A DNA stretch of 64,000 bases from Lentzea californiensis (GTDB lineage Bacteria; Actinomycetota; Actinomycetes; Mycobacteriales; Pseudonocardiaceae), in contig NZ_JANBBE010000004.1 in NCBI RefSeq assembly GCF_024648825.1, positions 124,001 to 188,000 on the forward strand, given 5' to 3'. Positions within the stretch are counted from its first letter, which is position 1; every line of letters begins with the position of its first letter. The notes beneath the pieces were generated by a model that saw only the letters and a program-made list of their open reading frames with translations, made no database searches and was not told the DNA's origin. Shown here in pieces: positions 52,405-62,559 of this stretch. A program made the position numbers and the translations under genes.

Positions 52405-53016
52405 GTGGACCGCACCGCGCTCGCGAAACGGGTTATACCGCCGCATCCAGTGCTGTCGCTGCTCGTCGTGGCGGGGTTCGTCGGCTTCCTCTACGCCGTC
52501 GAGGCCTTCGACGTGGCGACCGGCGGCTCGCTGGAGGACGACGGCGTGCGGCCGCGTGACTTCGGCGAGTGGGACAACCTGCTGTGGATGCCGTTGATCC
52601 ACGGCGACTGGAGCCACCTCACCGGCAACGCGGTTCCGTTGCTGCTGCTGGGGTTCCTCGCGAACTCGGGCGGTCTCAAGCAGTTCTTCCAGGTCACCGC
52701 CGTCATCTGGTTGTCGTCCGCGCTGGGCGTGTGGGTGCTCGGCAGCGACGGCAGCCACATCGGCGCGTCCGGGCTGGTGTTCGGCTTCCTCGCGTTCCTG
52801 CTGGTGCGCGGGATCTTCGCGCGCTCGTGGCTGCAACTGGTGATCGCCGTCGGCGTGTTCATGCTGTACGGCGCCGCGCTGTGGGGCGTGCTGCCCGGCC
52901 AGCCCGGTGTGTCGTGGGAAGGCCACCTGTTCGGCGCAATCGGCGGAGTTCTGGCCGCGTGGGGTGTTTCTCGCGACAACCGGCGCACTAAAACACCGGC
53001 TACATTCACGGCGTGA
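52405..53016 (+). CDS. Rhomboid-family intramembrane serine protease
   Basis: 203 residues, about six helices. Catalytic S122 in [10 protein letters not shown] and H174 in [11 protein letters not shown]; the HxxxN motif of helix 2 is H71-LTG-N75. GTG 52405. Overlaps murI by four bases. Equivalent to Rv1337 in the conserved order. Substrate unknown. Confidence 0.92.
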   Translation: MDRTALAKRVIPPHPVLSLLVVAGFVGFLYAVEAFDVATGGSLEDDGVRPRDFGEWDNLLWMPLIHGDWSHLTGNAVPLLLLGFLANSGGLKQFFQVTAVIWLSSALGVWVLGSDGSHIGASGLVFGFLAFLLVRGIFARSWLQLVIAVGVFMLYGAALWGVLPGQPGVSWEGHLFGAIGGVLAAWGVSRDNRRTKTPATFTA

Positions 53017-53780
53017 CGATCGGGATCATGGACTCGGGCGTCGGCGGCCTCACCGTCGCCCGCGCGATCATGGACCAGCTGCCGGGCGAGTCGATCCACT
53101 ACATCGGCGACACGGCTCATGGTCCCTACGGACCGCTACCGATCGCGCAGGCGCGCAAGCACGCCCTGGAGATCTGCGACCGGCTCGTGGACGAGGGCGC
53201 GAAGATGCTCGTGATCGCGTGCAACACCGCGTCCGCCGCCTGCTTCCGCGACGCCCGTGAGCGTTACGACGTGCCGGTGGTCGAGGTGATCCTTCCCGCC
53301 GTGCGCCGTGCGGTGAGGACGACGCACAGCGGCCGGGTCGGCGTGATCGCCACGGTCGGCACGATCAACTCCCACGCCTACCAGGACGCGTTCCAGGCGG
53401 CGCGCGACGTGACGGTGACGGCGGCGGCGTGCCCCCGGTTCGTCGACTTCGTGGAGCGCGGCATCACCTCCGGCCGGCAGGTGCTCGGCCTGGCGCAGGC
53501 CTACCTGGAACCGTTGCAGCGCGCCGATGTGGACACGGTCGTGCTGGGCTGCACGCACTACCCGCTGCTGACGGGCGTGATCCAGATCGTCATGGGCGAG
53601 CACGTGACGCTGGTGTCGAGCGCCGAGGAGACGGTGAAGGACGTCGTGCGCCTGCTGACCGAACGCGACGAGTTCGCCACCTCCGAGCCGGCCGTGCACC
53701 GCGTGACGTGCACCGGCCCGCCCGAGCGGTTCGCGAAGCTCGCGGCCCGGTTCCTGCCGACCTTCGAACAGTGGGGCTGA
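53013..53780 (+). CDS. murI: Glutamate racemase
   Basis: 255 residues. Makes D-glutamate for peptidoglycan. Catalytic C70 in [10 protein letters not shown] and C180 in [11 protein letters not shown]-terminal [14 protein letters not shown] and [11 protein letters not shown] complete the fold. GTG 53013 overlaps the rhomboid stop. Equivalent to Rv1338. Confidence 0.96.
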   Translation: MTIGIMDSGVGGLTVARAIMDQLPGESIHYIGDTAHGPYGPLPIAQARKHALEICDRLVDEGAKMLVIACNTASAACFRDARERYDVPVVEVILPAVRRAVRTTHSGRVGVIATVGTINSHAYQDAFQAARDVTVTAAACPRFVDFVERGITSGRQVLGLAQAYLEPLQRADVDTVVLGCTHYPLLTGVIQIVMGEHVTLVSSAEETVKDVVRLLTERDEFATSEPAVHRVTCTGPPERFAKLAARFLPTFEQWG

Positions 53781-53781
53781 C

Positions 53782-54549
53782 GTGCTGCTGACCGTGCTCG
53801 GCTGCTCCGGCAGCATCCCCGGACCCGGCGCGGCGGCCTCGGGGTACCTGCTGGAGGCCGACGGGTTCACGCTGGCGCTGGAGTTCGGCAACGGCGTGCT
53901 GTCGCGGTTCCAGGAGGAGCGGCCGCTGTTCTCGATGGACGCGCTGGTGCTCTCGCACCTGCACCCGGACCACTGCGTCGACGTGTCTTCCCTTTATGTG
54001 GCAAGGAAATACCACCCTCTTCCGCCATCCGGGCCGTTGCCCGTGTTCGCGCCCGCCGAGGCGCACTCGCGGTTCGTCGCCGCCTACGCGCCGAACGAGG
54101 CCGAGCGGTCGTCACTGGACTTCAGCGACGTCTTCTCGTTCCACGGCCTGGGTTCGCGAGTGGAGATCGGACCGTTCACCGTGGACTCCGCCGTGGTCGC
54201 ACATCCTTGCGAGGCCTACGGGTTCCGGCTCTCGTGCGGCGGGGTGACGCTGGCGTACACGGGGGACAGCGGGCCCTGTGCCGCCTTGGACTCGCTGGCG
54301 TCCGGCGTGGACGTCCTGCTGAGCGAGGCGAGCTGGACGCACGCCCCCGACCGGCAGCCGGACCTGCACCTGTCCGGGCGCGAGGCGGGGGAACTGGCCG
54401 CGCGGGCGGGGGCCGGGCGGCTGCTGATCACGCACGTGCCGCCGTGGACGTCGCGCGAGGACGTGCTGGAGGAGGCCCGGTCGGCGTTCGGCGGGCCCAG
54501 TGAGCTGGTCGTGCAGGGCGGCCGGTACGAGGTGGGGGAGCGGACATGA
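53782..54549 (+). CDS. MBL-fold metallo-hydrolase (Rv1339-like class II cAMP phosphodiesterase)
   Basis: 255 residues. Metal-binding motif SHLHPDHCVD near residue 56, then VVAHPCEAYGFR, AYTGDSGPC, and LLITHVPPW. The mycobacterial counterpart Rv1339, in the same position after murI, has been described as an atypical class II cyclic-AMP phosphodiesterase; the same activity is inferred here. Starts 1 bp after murI; overlaps the OsmC gene by four bases. Confidence 0.88.
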   Translation: MLLTVLGCSGSIPGPGAAASGYLLEADGFTLALEFGNGVLSRFQEERPLFSMDALVLSHLHPDHCVDVSSLYVARKYHPLPPSGPLPVFAPAEAHSRFVAAYAPNEAERSSLDFSDVFSFHGLGSRVEIGPFTVDSAVVAHPCEAYGFRLSCGGVTLAYTGDSGPCAALDSLASGVDVLLSEASWTHAPDRQPDLHLSGREAGELAARAGAGRLLITHVPPWTSREDVLEEARSAFGGPSELVVQGGRYEVGERT

Positions 54550-54962
54550 TCAACCTGGAGCGCGTCGGCGAGCACGAGTTCGTCGCTTCCAACGGGCGCG
54601 GTGCGTCGGTGCGGATCGGCCGCAAGGGCCAGGAGGGCTCGTTCAGCCCGGTCGAACTGCTGGTCGCGGCCGCCGCGGGGTGCGCCATGGTGACGTCGGA
54701 GACGTTGATCCTGCGCAGAACCGGCGGCGGGGAACTGACAGCGGAGGCGGACGCGGTCCAGTCCGAAAGCGGCAACGAGGTGATCTCCATCCCGGTGACG
54801 CTCTCGTACGACCTGTCCGCAGTGGACGACCCGGAGGCGCTGGAAACCGTCGTCCGGCGCGCCGTGGAGCAGTTCTGCACGGTCACGCGGACGTTGAAGC
54901 AGTCGGCGACGTCGCCGCTTCAGCTGCCGACACCGCTCCAGACGGCTTCCGAACCGCTGTGA
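54546..54962 (+). CDS. OsmC-family protein
   Basis: 138 residues. Two conserved redox Cys in AAAAGCAMV and VEQFCTVTRTL; the N-terminus has SFSPVELLVAA. OsmC/Ohr proteins reduce organic hydroperoxides. ATG 54546 overlaps the MBL stop. Lies between the Rv1339-like gene and rph, an insertion relative to mycobacteria. Its 3' end overlaps the convergent DUF2231 gene by 43 bp. Confidence 0.87.
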   Translation: MINLERVGEHEFVASNGRGASVRIGRKGQEGSFSPVELLVAAAAGCAMVTSETLILRRTGGGELTAEADAVQSESGNEVISIPVTLSYDLSAVDDPEALETVVRRAVEQFCTVTRTLKQSATSPLQLPTPLQTASEPL

Positions 54963-55414
54963 CCGGCGCGCACGGTCTGCACCGTCGTGCCGACCGCGAG
55001 CAGCACGACCAGCACGGACACCACGACTGAGAGCACCCGCCACGTTTTCGTGGTGGGTGCCTCCGCCTGGCGTTCGCGGTCCGCGAGCCGGCCCGCGACC
55101 AGCAGGGCGATCACCGCGACGCCGAACCCGAGCGCGATGGGCAGCAGCGTGGTGCCGAGGTCGGCGTGCGTCTGGATCGCGGGGTTCTGCACACCGTTCT
55201 TCGCAAGCGCGGCCTGAAAGTCCTCGCCCGCCTGCTTGGCCATCGGGACCGCCGCGACACCGGCCAGCGTGACCCCGAGAACGGGCCACGCGTACCTGCG
55301 CCGCCAGGCCGGGACCAGCGCGATCGCGACCGAACTGAGCGCCGCGAGAGGCAACAGCACGACCACCGCGTGCACCAGCAAGGGGTGGAGCGGAATACCG
55401 TCGATCGTCAGCAT
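54920..55414 (-). CDS. DUF2231 membrane protein
   Basis: 164 residues from ATG 55414. Four predicted helices; begins [21 protein letters not shown], the recurring DUF2231 motif with two His that may bind haem or metal, and has [15 protein letters not shown] in the second half. Function unknown; often considered a redox-linked membrane protein. Divergent from rph. Confidence 0.85.
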   Translation of the reverse strand: MLTIDGIPLHPLLVHAVVVLLPLAALSSVAIALVPAWRRRYAWPVLGVTLAGVAAVPMAKQAGEDFQAALAKNGVQNPAIQTHADLGTTLLPIALGFGVAVIALLVAGRLADRERQAEAPTTKTWRVLSVVVSVLVVLLAVGTTVQTVRAGHSGSEAVWSGVGS

Positions 55415-55463
55415 GTATCTCCCTACGCCATGGCGCTCCGCAGGGTTCATTAGGGTAGGCGCC

Positions 55464-56228
55464 GTGGTGCGAAGCGACGGGCGAAACGACGACGTGTTGC
55501 GTGACATCCGGATCACGCGTGGATATCAGACCTGGCCCGCGGGCTCGGTCCTGATCGAGTTCGGGAACACCCGCGTGCTGTGCGCCGCGAGTGTCACCGA
55601 AGGCGTCCCCCGGTGGCGCCAGGGCTCCGGCCTCGGCTGGGTGACCGCCGAGTACGCGATGCTCCCGTCGGCCACGCACAGCCGCAGCGACCGCGAGTCC
55701 GTGAAGGGCCGCATCGGCGGCCGCACGCACGAGATCTCGCGCCTGATCGGCCGTTCCCTGCGGGCCTGCATCGACCTGGCGGCGCTGGGCGAGAACACCA
55801 TCGTCATCGACTGCGACGTCATCCAGGCCGACGGCGGCACCCGTACCGCCGCGATCACCGGCGCCTACGTGGCGCTGGCCGACGCGGTGACGTACCTGGG
55901 CGCGGCAGGCCGCCTGGCCGACCCGTCACCCCTCTCGTGCGCGGTGTCCGCCATCTCGGTCGGCGTGGTCGACGGCCGCGTGCGCCTCGACCTGCCGTAC
56001 GAGGAGGACTCGCGCGCGGAGGTCGACATGAACGTCGTCGCCACCGACGCGGGCACGCTGATCGAGGTCCAGGGCACCGGCGAGGGCGCGACGTTCGCCC
56101 GGTCCACTTTGGACCGCATGCTCGACATCGCCCTGCAGGGCTGCGCCGAGCTGAACCGCCTCCAGGCCGAGGCACTGGCCGCGCCCTACCCCGGCATCCT
56201 GCCGGAGCCCAAGGCGAGCAAGCGATGA
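55464..56228 (+). CDS. rph: Ribonuclease PH
   Basis: 254 residues from GTG 55464 (GTG 55467 also possible). Phosphorolytic 3' exoribonuclease trimming tRNA precursors. Family blocks: [110 protein letters not shown]. Overlaps rdgB by four bases. Equivalent to Rv1340. Confidence 0.96.
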   Translation: MVRSDGRNDDVLRDIRITRGYQTWPAGSVLIEFGNTRVLCAASVTEGVPRWRQGSGLGWVTAEYAMLPSATHSRSDRESVKGRIGGRTHEISRLIGRSLRACIDLAALGENTIVIDCDVIQADGGTRTAAITGAYVALADAVTYLGAAGRLADPSPLSCAVSAISVGVVDGRVRLDLPYEEDSRAEVDMNVVATDAGTLIEVQGTGEGATFARSTLDRMLDIALQGCAELNRLQAEALAAPYPGILPEPKASKR

Positions 56229-56824
56229 AGCTGCTCCTGGCCTCCCGCAACGCGAAGAAGCTCCGCGAACTCCAGCGCATCGTCGTCGCCGAGGACCTGA
56301 CCGGCATCGAGGTGCTGTCCCTCTCGGACGTGCCGGAGTTCCCGGAGGCCCCCGAGACCGCACCCGACTTCGAGGGCAACGCCGTCGCCAAGGCCCGCGA
56401 CGCCGCCCTGGCCACCGGCCTGGTCTCCATCGCGGACGACTCCGGCCTGGCCGTGGACGAGCTGAACGGCATGCCCGGCGTGCTGTCCGCCCGCTGGTCG
56501 GGCCGCCACGGCGACGACGACGCCAACCTGGACCTGCTCCTGGGCCAGCTCGGCGACGTCCCGGACGAACGCCGCGGCGCGGCCTTCGTGTCGGTCGTCG
56601 CTCTTGTCGTGCCGGGCGGCGAAGAGGTCGTCGTGCGCGGCGAGTGGCGCGGCACGTTGCTGCGGGCGCGTCGCGGCACCAACGGTTTCGGCTACGACCC
56701 GATCTTCGTGCCCGAGGGGTACGAGATCACCTCAGCCGAGATGACGGCCGAGGAGAAGGACGCGCAGTCCCACCGGGGCCGCGCCCTGAAGCTCCTGGTC
56801 CCGTACCTGCGCGAGCTGTCCTAG
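56225..56824 (+). CDS. rdgB: Non-canonical purine NTP pyrophosphatase (RdgB/HAM1)
   Basis: 199 residues. Hydrolyses dITP, ITP and XTP to protect DNA and RNA. Motifs: [66 protein letters not shown] 56225 inside the rph stop region. Equivalent to Rv1341; last gene of the conserved block. Confidence 0.96.
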   Translation: MKLLLASRNAKKLRELQRIVVAEDLTGIEVLSLSDVPEFPEAPETAPDFEGNAVAKARDAALATGLVSIADDSGLAVDELNGMPGVLSARWSGRHGDDDANLDLLLGQLGDVPDERRGAAFVSVVALVVPGGEEVVVRGEWRGTLLRARRGTNGFGYDPIFVPEGYEITSAEMTAEEKDAQSHRGRALKLLVPYLRELS

Positions 56825-56827
56825 TCA

Positions 56828-56856
56828 CGCCGGGACCGAGGTCCTCGGTCCCGGCG
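56828..56856. terminator. Bidirectional terminator between rdgB and the SMR gene
   Basis: CGCCGGGACCGAGG (56828-56841) and CCTCGGTCCCGGCG (56843-56856) are perfect complements with a single base between them, so at least 12 bp can pair. The hairpin fills the 38-bp gap between convergent genes. Confidence 0.75.
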
Positions 56857-56862
56857 TTCAGG

Positions 56863-57204
56863 TCAGACCGCGGCGGCCTGCGCGTGCGACGCGACGGACA
56901 CGACGCAGACGCCCGCGGCGATCAGGGCCATGCCGGCGAGCATCGCGAGGTTCAGCGGGTCGGCGAAGAGCACGCGGCTCGTGATCGCCACCAGGGCGAT
57001 GCCGGCGCCTGCCCAGATCGCATAGGTGATCGCTACCGGCACGCCCATTCTGATCACGAGCGATTCGAGGTAGAGGGCGGTCAGGAAGCCGGCGCCGAGG
57101 CCCGCTGTGGGCCACGGTTTGGTGAAGCCGTCGGAGTATTTGAGGCAGAGGGTCGCGAAAACCTCCGCGCCCACGGCGAGGGCGAGCAGTATCCACTTGA
57201 GCAT
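56863..57204 (-). CDS. Small multidrug resistance (SMR) family exporter
   Basis: 113 residues, four helices. The essential membrane Glu E14 is in AVGAEVFATLCLKYSDGF; also YAIWAGAGIALVAI in helix 3 and the C-terminal AGMALIAAGV. Proton-coupled export of cationic compounds or guanidinium. ATG 57204. I looked for a guanidine riboswitch in its leader and could not find one. Confidence 0.92.
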   Translation of the reverse strand: MLKWILLALAVGAEVFATLCLKYSDGFTKPWPTAGLGAGFLTALYLESLVIRMGVPVAITYAIWAGAGIALVAITSRVLFADPLNLAMLAGMALIAAGVCVVSVASHAQAAAV

Positions 57205-57432
57205 TGAATCTTCCCAGCACGAAATGCACGCAGCGCTAGGCGTGCGTGTTGAAGACAACGGTTGACAGAGGGCGAAAAGCCCTGGTCAGCCGCCGCGCGT
57301 GGGGAAGTGGACTCGCAAGATGAAATCAGACGGGATGTCGGGGCCGCTAGGTGCCGTCAAACGACACACGGTGTATCACCCTCACCGGAACAGGGGCGGC
57401 TTTGTTGCACGCCCTCGAACCCAACATACCTG
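57205..57432. other. Leader region of the SMR gene without a visible gene
   Basis: 228 bp. On the minus strand it contains two small hairpins: GGGC..GCCC with a TTTTC loop near 57270-57285, and GCACGC/GCGTGC near 57224-57242 just before the SMR start. No reading frame with a ribosome site, no tRNA fold and no guanidine riboswitch that I can recognise. Confidence 0.5.
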
Positions 57433-57472
57433 AAAAAAGGGCCGCCGTCGCAACAGGAGCGACGGCGGCCCT
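57433..57472 (-). terminator. Rho-independent terminator of bcp
   Basis: Perfect 14-bp stem GCGACGGCGGCCCT with 7-base loop, followed on the minus strand by a T6 run. Seventeen bp after the bcp stop. Confidence 0.93.
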
Positions 57473-57488
57473 CGTGTTCGGCGGGAAA

Positions 57489-57956
57489 TCAGGCGGGGAG
57501 TTCGCGCAGGAGCTTGGCGACGTGGCCGGTGGCGCGCACGTTGTACATCGCCTTGACGACCTTGCCGTCGGGGCCGACGAGGAACGTCGAGCGGATGACG
57601 CCCTGGACGGTGCGGCCGTAGTTCTGCTTCTCGCCGAACGCACCCCACTCGGTCAGGACCTTCTTGTCCGGGTCGCCGAGGAGCGGGAAGGTCAGGCCCT
57701 CGGCGTCGCGGAACTTCGCGAGCTTCTCCTGCTTGTCGGGCGAGACGCCGACCACCTCGTAGCCGAGGTCGTTCAGCTGCGCGAGGCTGTCGCGGAAGTC
57801 GCAGGCCTGCTTGGTGCAGCCCGGCGTGCTCGCGGCCGGGTAGAAGTACACGACCACGGACTTGCCGAGGTAGTCGGACAGGGACACCGGCTTGCCCTCG
57901 CTGTCGGGCAGCGTGAACGCGGGCGCGGTGTCACCAGGTTCGAGACGACTGGTCAT
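57489..57956 (-). CDS. bcp: Thiol peroxidase / peroxiredoxin of the Bcp (PrxQ) type
   Basis: 155 residues. Peroxidatic C47 and resolving C52 in STPGCTKQACDFRD, preceded by VVVYFYPA. Reduces hydroperoxides with thioredoxin. ATG 57956. Ten bp downstream of a lipoprotein gene on the same strand and followed by a clear terminator. Confidence 0.95.
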   Translation of the reverse strand: MTSRLEPGDTAPAFTLPDSEGKPVSLSDYLGKSVVVYFYPAASTPGCTKQACDFRDSLAQLNDLGYEVVGVSPDKQEKLAKFRDAEGLTFPLLGDPDKKVLTEWGAFGEKQNYGRTVQGVIRSTFLVGPDGKVVKAMYNVRATGHVAKLLRELPA

Positions 57957-57966
57957 GCCCGGAAGA

Positions 57967-58494
57967 CTAGGCCTGGCCCTCGAAGACGGTGGGCGCGTCC
58001 TGGCCCTGCCCGCCCGGCTGGATGGTCAGCTGCACGCGCACCGGGGACTCGGGCACCGCGAACGCCAGCTGGAGCTGGGTGTCGCGGCCCGGCGGGAGTT
58101 CGGCGACCGCGGCGGCGAGGCCGTTGAGGCCCTGCACGGAGTCGACGAGCTCTGCGGCGGGTTCACCGTCGGCCGTGGCGCGCACGGAGAGCTGGGAGGG
58201 CCGGTAGGGGGCCTTGGAGCCGTTGTAGACGGTGATCGTGAAGACCGCGGTGCGGCCGGCCTTCGGGATCGCCGTTTCGGACGGCACGAGGGAGCGGGGA
58301 GCGGACACCACGACGGACAGGCCCGAGGCCCACACGCGTTGCGTGCCGTACGCGGCGGCACCGGACGCGCTCGGCGTCTCGGCTCGCTGCTCGACCGTCA
58401 GGTTCTCGTCGGGGGTGACGGCGACACTGGGGCCCGCACATCCCGCCACGGCCAGCAACAGGCACAGGGCCGCGGCCGATTTGGCGAACTTCAC
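57967..58494 (-). CDS. Putative lipoprotein with DUF4352-like domain
   Basis: 175 residues. Signal peptide MKFAKSAAALCLLLAVAGC with lipobox LAVAGC. The mature domain has two beta-strand stretches typical of immunoglobulin-like DUF4352 proteins: AVFTITVYNGSKAPYRPSQLSVRA and GRDTQLQLAFAVPE. Likely anchored outside the membrane; role unknown. Co-directional with bcp (10 bp). Confidence 0.78.
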   Translation of the reverse strand: MKFAKSAAALCLLLAVAGCAGPSVAVTPDENLTVEQRAETPSASGAAAYGTQRVWASGLSVVVSAPRSLVPSETAIPKAGRTAVFTITVYNGSKAPYRPSQLSVRATADGEPAAELVDSVQGLNGLAAAVAELPPGRDTQLQLAFAVPESPVRVQLTIQPGGQGQDAPTVFEGQA

Positions 58495-58830
58495 GAACTC
58501 CCCTTTCCCACCCCGGCGGTGGGTGTGGACGACTCACGTCAACTGTGACGGTGCCGAAGAGGGAAGTACGAATGAAAGAGGCCTCTGAAGCGGACCTGGT
58601 GCCGGGACGTGGCCGACTCGTGATGGGCGGCGTGGGCGGCGCCACAGAGTGCGCCGGCCCCACGCCGTCCTGCGGCCGAGGCCGCGGGTCACGCTAGGGA
58701 GCGCGTCGGGGGGCGTGCGCGCTCATACCGATCATCGCCCACTGTGTGCCCCGCGCTACAAGCGGAGCCGTTTATCACCCGTTCAGACCAACTAGAGTCG
58801 TACAAAACGTGAAGCTCACGCCTGGCCGAC
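58495..58830. other. 336-bp intergenic region
   Basis: Between the lipoprotein gene start and the LLM oxidoreductase stop, both minus strand. It holds a GC-rich hairpin at 58628-58667 (CGGCGTGGG + CGGCGC pairing with GCGCCG and CCCACGCCG, 2-base bulge), which may end the LLM-side transcript, and presumably the promoter of the lipoprotein-bcp unit. I see no convincing small gene or RNA in it. Confidence 0.5.
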
Positions 58831-59859
58831 TCACGTATGTGCGGCTGAACGGCCCAGCGACGGCGTCCGTTCGGCCAGCCCCGCGAGGAGCTCGAACGAA
58901 CGCAGGCGGTCGTCGTGCCCGTGCACGATGGTCGTCACCATGAGCTCGTCGGCCGCCGTCGACTCCATCAACTCGTCGAGCCCGGCGCGGACCGTGGAGG
59001 GGGACCCGATGACCTGGCTGGCCATGCGGTCCTCGATCACCAGCTCGTCGATCTCGGTGTACGGGTAGTCCGCGGCCTCCTGCGGCGTGGCCAGCGGAGC
59101 CGGGCGGCCCTGGCGCAGCCGCACGAAGGAGAGCGCTCCCGGACCCGCGATGTAGCGGGCGTGCTCGTCGGTGTCGGCGACGACGACCGAGGCGCACACC
59201 ATCGCGTACGGCTCGTCGAGCACCTCGGACGGCCGGAAGTGCCGCCGGTACAGCTCCAGCGCGGGCAGCGTGTTCTGCGCGCTGAAGTGGTGGGCGAACG
59301 CGAACGGCAGGCCCAGCACGCCCGCCGCCTGCGCGCTGTAGCCGGACGAGCCGAGCAGCCAGATCGGCGGCTTGTTGCCGGCGGCGGGCACGGCGTTGAG
59401 CTCGGCGGTGCCCTCGAAGTACTTGATCAGCTCGGTCAGCTCCTGCGGGAAGTTCTCCGCGGAGAGCCCGGCCTCGGTGCGCCGCAGCGCCCGCGCCGTC
59501 TTCTGGTCGGTGCCGGGCGCGCGGCCGATGCCGAGGTCGATGCGGCCGGGGTGCAACGCCTCGAGCATGCCGAACTGCTCGGCGACCACCAGCGGCGCGT
59601 GGTTGGGCAGCATGACGCCGCCCGAACCCACGCGGATCGTCCGGGTCGCGTCCGCGATGTGCCCGATCAGCACGGCCGGCGCGGACGAGGCGATGCCCGG
59701 CATGTTGTGGTGCTCGGCGAACCAGTAGCGGTGGTATCCGAGGCGTTCGGCCTGCTGAGCGAGCTCCCGCGAGTTCCGCAGCGCGGTCGTCGCGTCCGAC
59801 CCCGACGTGATGGGGGCCAGGTCGAGAACGGACAGCGGGATCTCAGTCAGACGGCTCAT
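58831..59859 (-). CDS. LLM-class flavin-dependent oxidoreductase
   Basis: 342-residue luciferase-like monooxygenase with no coenzyme F420 or FMN preference visible. Motifs: [10 protein letters not shown] at the N-terminus, [61 protein letters not shown] and [15 protein letters not shown]. Substrate unknown. Eight bp downstream of the serine hydrolase gene on the same strand. Confidence 0.9.
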   Translation of the reverse strand: MSRLTEIPLSVLDLAPITSGSDATTALRNSRELAQQAERLGYHRYWFAEHHNMPGIASSAPAVLIGHIADATRTIRVGSGGVMLPNHAPLVVAEQFGMLEALHPGRIDLGIGRAPGTDQKTARALRRTEAGLSAENFPQELTELIKYFEGTAELNAVPAAGNKPPIWLLGSSGYSAQAAGVLGLPFAFAHHFSAQNTLPALELYRRHFRPSEVLDEPYAMVCASVVVADTDEHARYIAGPGALSFVRLRQGRPAPLATPQEAADYPYTEIDELVIEDRMASQVIGSPSTVRAGLDELMESTAADELMVTTIVHGHDDRLRSFELLAGLAERTPSLGRSAAHT

Positions 59860-59866
59860 GCATCGA

Positions 59867-60619
59867 TCAACACCGATACTTCGTGACTTCTTCCGTGAGC
59901 CTGGTAACTCGTTTCGCGGCCTTCTCGTAGGTGGTGCCCTCCGGGTGCAGCGTCAGCACCGCGACGATGCTGAACCAGCACGTCCCGGACGTGTGCAGCG
60001 CCGGTGACTTCGTGTCCAGGTCCCACTGCACGCGCGGACGCGGCCTGTCGACGCACGGTTTCGCCGGGTCGCCGAACCCCGACCAGCCCTGCTTGAACGC
60101 GGGCTTCCACGTGGCGGACGGCAGCCCGAACGACTGGTCGAACCCATCAGACGCGCACTTCTCGGCCCGCTGCAGGTGGCCCATGATCGTGTGCCGCACC
60201 TTCGGCTTCGCGTCCTCCAGCACGTACCGGTAGATCTTCACGACGTCCGAGGCGCTCACGGCCGTGTAACCCCACATGCCGCGGTTCTCCGGAGGCCGCG
60301 TGTCGTCGAGCTTCAACCGCTCGGCCGTGCGCACGACGAGCTGCTCCCACCCGTTCTCCACCCACAGCTCGCTCGCCGCGTTGTCGTCGCTGACCCGCAG
60401 CATGGGTTCGATGCGCGGGTCGTCGCCCCGCGTCTCCAGCTGTTCGATCGCGATCAGGATCTTCACCAGGGACGCGGACCTGATCGGTTTGTGCACGTCC
60501 CGGCCGGTCACCTTGTGCGTGATCCGGTCGTAGACCGCGTAGGAGGCCGTCGGCTCGGGAACGGGGGCCGTCGTGGAAACGGGCGCCGCGAGCAACGCCA
60601 TCGTCAGAGTTAGGTGCAC
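59867..60619 (-). CDS. Serine hydrolase of the beta-lactamase/DD-peptidase fold
   Basis: 250 residues. N-terminal hydrophobic stretch ([17 protein letters not shown]) suggests export. The catalytic SxxK motif is SASLVKI; the second motif region is [11 protein letters not shown]; a KQGWSG segment stands where KTG is expected. The third motif departs from true class A beta-lactamases, so antibiotic hydrolysis should not be assumed; four Cys may form disulfides. Followed by the LLM gene. Confidence 0.75.
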   Translation of the reverse strand: MHLTLTMALLAAPVSTTAPVPEPTASYAVYDRITHKVTGRDVHKPIRSASLVKILIAIEQLETRGDDPRIEPMLRVSDDNAASELWVENGWEQLVVRTAERLKLDDTRPPENRGMWGYTAVSASDVVKIYRYVLEDAKPKVRHTIMGHLQRAEKCASDGFDQSFGLPSATWKPAFKQGWSGFGDPAKPCVDRPRPRVQWDLDTKSPALHTSGTCWFSIVAVLTLHPEGTTYEKAAKRVTRLTEEVTKYRC

Positions 60620-60713
60620 GCTCCCGGAAGTTAGCGGTCACCCGGACCTTTTGCCCGATGTTTTGTGGGTCACAGGTGAGAAGAACCGGCTGCCTCCTTC
60701 CGTTGACCGGGAT

Positions 60714-61760
60714 GTGACGGATGTGGTGGTGATCGGCGCGGGACAGGCGGGCCTGTCCGCCTCGTACTTCTTGCAGCGGCGTGGCGTCGGCCACGTGGTG
60801 CTGGACGCGAACGACGCTCCCGGCGGCGCCTGGCTGCACCGCTGGCCGAGCCTGCGCATGCGGACCGTGCACGGCATCCACGAGCTGCCCGGCATGCCGT
60901 TCGAACAACCCTCGCCCGACGAGCCCGCCAACGAGGCGATCCCGTCCTACTTCGCCCGCTACGAACAGCTCTTCGACCTGCCCGTGGTGCGCCCGGTGAA
61001 CGTCACCCAGGTGGTGAACGACGGCGCGCTGCTCGAGGTGGAGACCACCGGCGGCGTCTGGACCACCCGCGGTCTGATCAACGCGACCGGCACGTGGCGC
61101 CGCCCGTTCTGGCCGTACTACCCGGGCCAGGAGACGTTCCAGGGCCGCCAGCTGCACACCGCCGACTACCAGGGTCCCGCCGAGTTCGCGGGCAAGCGCG
61201 TCGTGGTCGTGGGCGGCGGCGCGTCCGCTACGCAACAGCTGATGGAACTCGCTCCCTTCGCAGCGGAGACCCGCTGGGTGACGCGGCACGAACCGGTGTG
61301 GCGGGAGGGTCCGTTCACCGAGGACTACGGCCGCTGGGTGGTCGGCATGGTCGAGGAACGCGTGCGAGCCGGCCTGATCCCGCGCAGCGTCGTCAGCGTC
61401 ACCGGCCTGCCGCTGACCGACCAGACCCGTGCCGCCATCGCCTCCGGGGTGCTGGACCGCAGGCCGATGTTCGAGCGCGTCACGCCAACCGGTGTCGAGT
61501 GGGCGTCCGGGGAACGCTTCGACGCCGACGTCATCCTGTGGGCCACCGGGTTCCGGCACGACCTGGACCACCTCGCGCCGTTGCACCTGCGGGCCTCCGG
61601 CGGCGGGATCCAGGTGGACGGGACCCGCGTCGTGTCCGACCCGCGGATCCACCTCGTGGGGTACGGGCCTTCGGCCAGCACGATCGGGGCGAACCGGGCC
61701 GGGCGCAGTGCCGTTCGTGAGCTGATGGGCTACCTGGACAGCTTGAAGGTCGCGAACTAG
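60714..61760 (+). CDS. Flavin-containing monooxygenase (FAD/NAD(P)-binding)
   Basis: 348 residues from GTG 60714. Two dinucleotide-binding motifs: VIGAGQAGLSASYFL (FAD) at the start and VVVVGGGASATQQLM (NADPH) in the middle. WLHRWPSLRMRTVHGIHELPGM follows as in FMO/BVMO-like proteins, and the C-terminal ILWATGFRHDLDHL is the family ATG motif. Probably oxygenates a small molecule at N or S or at a ketone. Divergent from the serine hydrolase gene. Confidence 0.88.
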   Translation: MTDVVVIGAGQAGLSASYFLQRRGVGHVVLDANDAPGGAWLHRWPSLRMRTVHGIHELPGMPFEQPSPDEPANEAIPSYFARYEQLFDLPVVRPVNVTQVVNDGALLEVETTGGVWTTRGLINATGTWRRPFWPYYPGQETFQGRQLHTADYQGPAEFAGKRVVVVGGGASATQQLMELAPFAAETRWVTRHEPVWREGPFTEDYGRWVVGMVEERVRAGLIPRSVVSVTGLPLTDQTRAAIASGVLDRRPMFERVTPTGVEWASGERFDADVILWATGFRHDLDHLAPLHLRASGGGIQVDGTRVVSDPRIHLVGYGPSASTIGANRAGRSAVRELMGYLDSLKVAN

Positions 61761-61944
61761 GCGGCCTGGGCTGGGACTGGCCGGAGTCGCTGCGTGCGGA
61801 CGTGGTCAAGGGACGCGAGCGGTACGGGTGTGGCGTGTGAACTGGGGTGCTGCAACCTGTCGCAGTTGACCGGCGTTGCCTGGCCATGTGGGCAGACTCG
61901 GGGGCCGCAAGTGGCTTCGGCGTGACACCTGCGGTGCGGGGCGT

Positions 61945-62559
61945 TCAGACTCGTGAGTTGGCGCGCCTCTTCGCGAGCCGGGTGACCACGAAGATCAGCA
62001 CGGCCACGACGGCCAGGCCCAGGACCACCTTCGAGCCGATGCCCACGTACTGCTCGACCAGGTGCCAGTTGTCGCCCAGCAGGTAGCCCGCGAGGATCAG
62101 CGCCGTGTTCCACAGCAGGCTGCCCGCGGCGGTGTAGGCGAGGAACGGTGCTAATCGCATGCGTTCGACGCCGGCCGGGATCGAGATCAGGCTCCGGAAG
62201 ACCGGGATCATGCGGCCGAAGAAGACCGCTCGGTAGCCGTTGCGCAGGAACCAGGCCTCCGTCCTGTCCACATCGGACACCCGGATCAGCGGCATGCGGG
62301 AGGCGATGCGGCGGACCCGGTCACGGCCCAGCACGGCGCCGATCCAGTACAGCAGCAGCGCGCCCACGACCGAGCCGAACGTGGTCCAGAGGATGGCGTC
62401 GAGCAGCGACATCTTGCCCTGGGCCGCGGTGAAGCCGGCCAGGGGCAGGAAGACCTCGCTCGGCAGGGGCGGGAACAGGTTCTCCAGCGCGATCGCCAAA
62501 GCCGCTCCGGGTGCGCCGGCCGTGTGCATCAGGTCGGTGACCCAGTCGACCAAGTTCAT
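61945..62559 (-). CDS. DedA/SNARE-associated membrane protein
   Basis: 204 residues, about five helices. DedA features: ALENLFPPLPSEVFLPLAGF near residue 26, GSVVGALLLYWIGAVLGRD, and FFGRMIPVFRSLISIPAG, with the conserved Arg-Pro-Arg surroundings. Involved in membrane lipid (undecaprenyl or phosphatidyl) flipping and membrane homeostasis. Convergent with the monooxygenase; 184-bp gap without clear features. Confidence 0.92.
   Translation of the reverse strand: MNLVDWVTDLMHTAGAPGAALAIALENLFPPLPSEVFLPLAGFTAAQGKMSLLDAILWTTFGSVVGALLLYWIGAVLGRDRVRRIASRMPLIRVSDVDRTEAWFLRNGYRAVFFGRMIPVFRSLISIPAGVERMRLAPFLAYTAAGSLLWNTALILAGYLLGDNWHLVEQYVGIGSKVVLGLAVVAVLIFVVTRLAKRRANSRV

Noticed and set aside
57205..57432. 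Guanidine or other riboswitch before the SMR exporter, or a tRNA in the gap
   Set aside because: CTAGGTGCCG and ACACGG occur but on the wrong strand and without the rest of the guanidine-I core; no tRNA arms can be folded.
59867..60619. Class A beta-lactamase
   Set aside because: SxxK is present, but the KTG motif is replaced and the SDN region is irregular, so only a serine hydrolase of this fold can be claimed.
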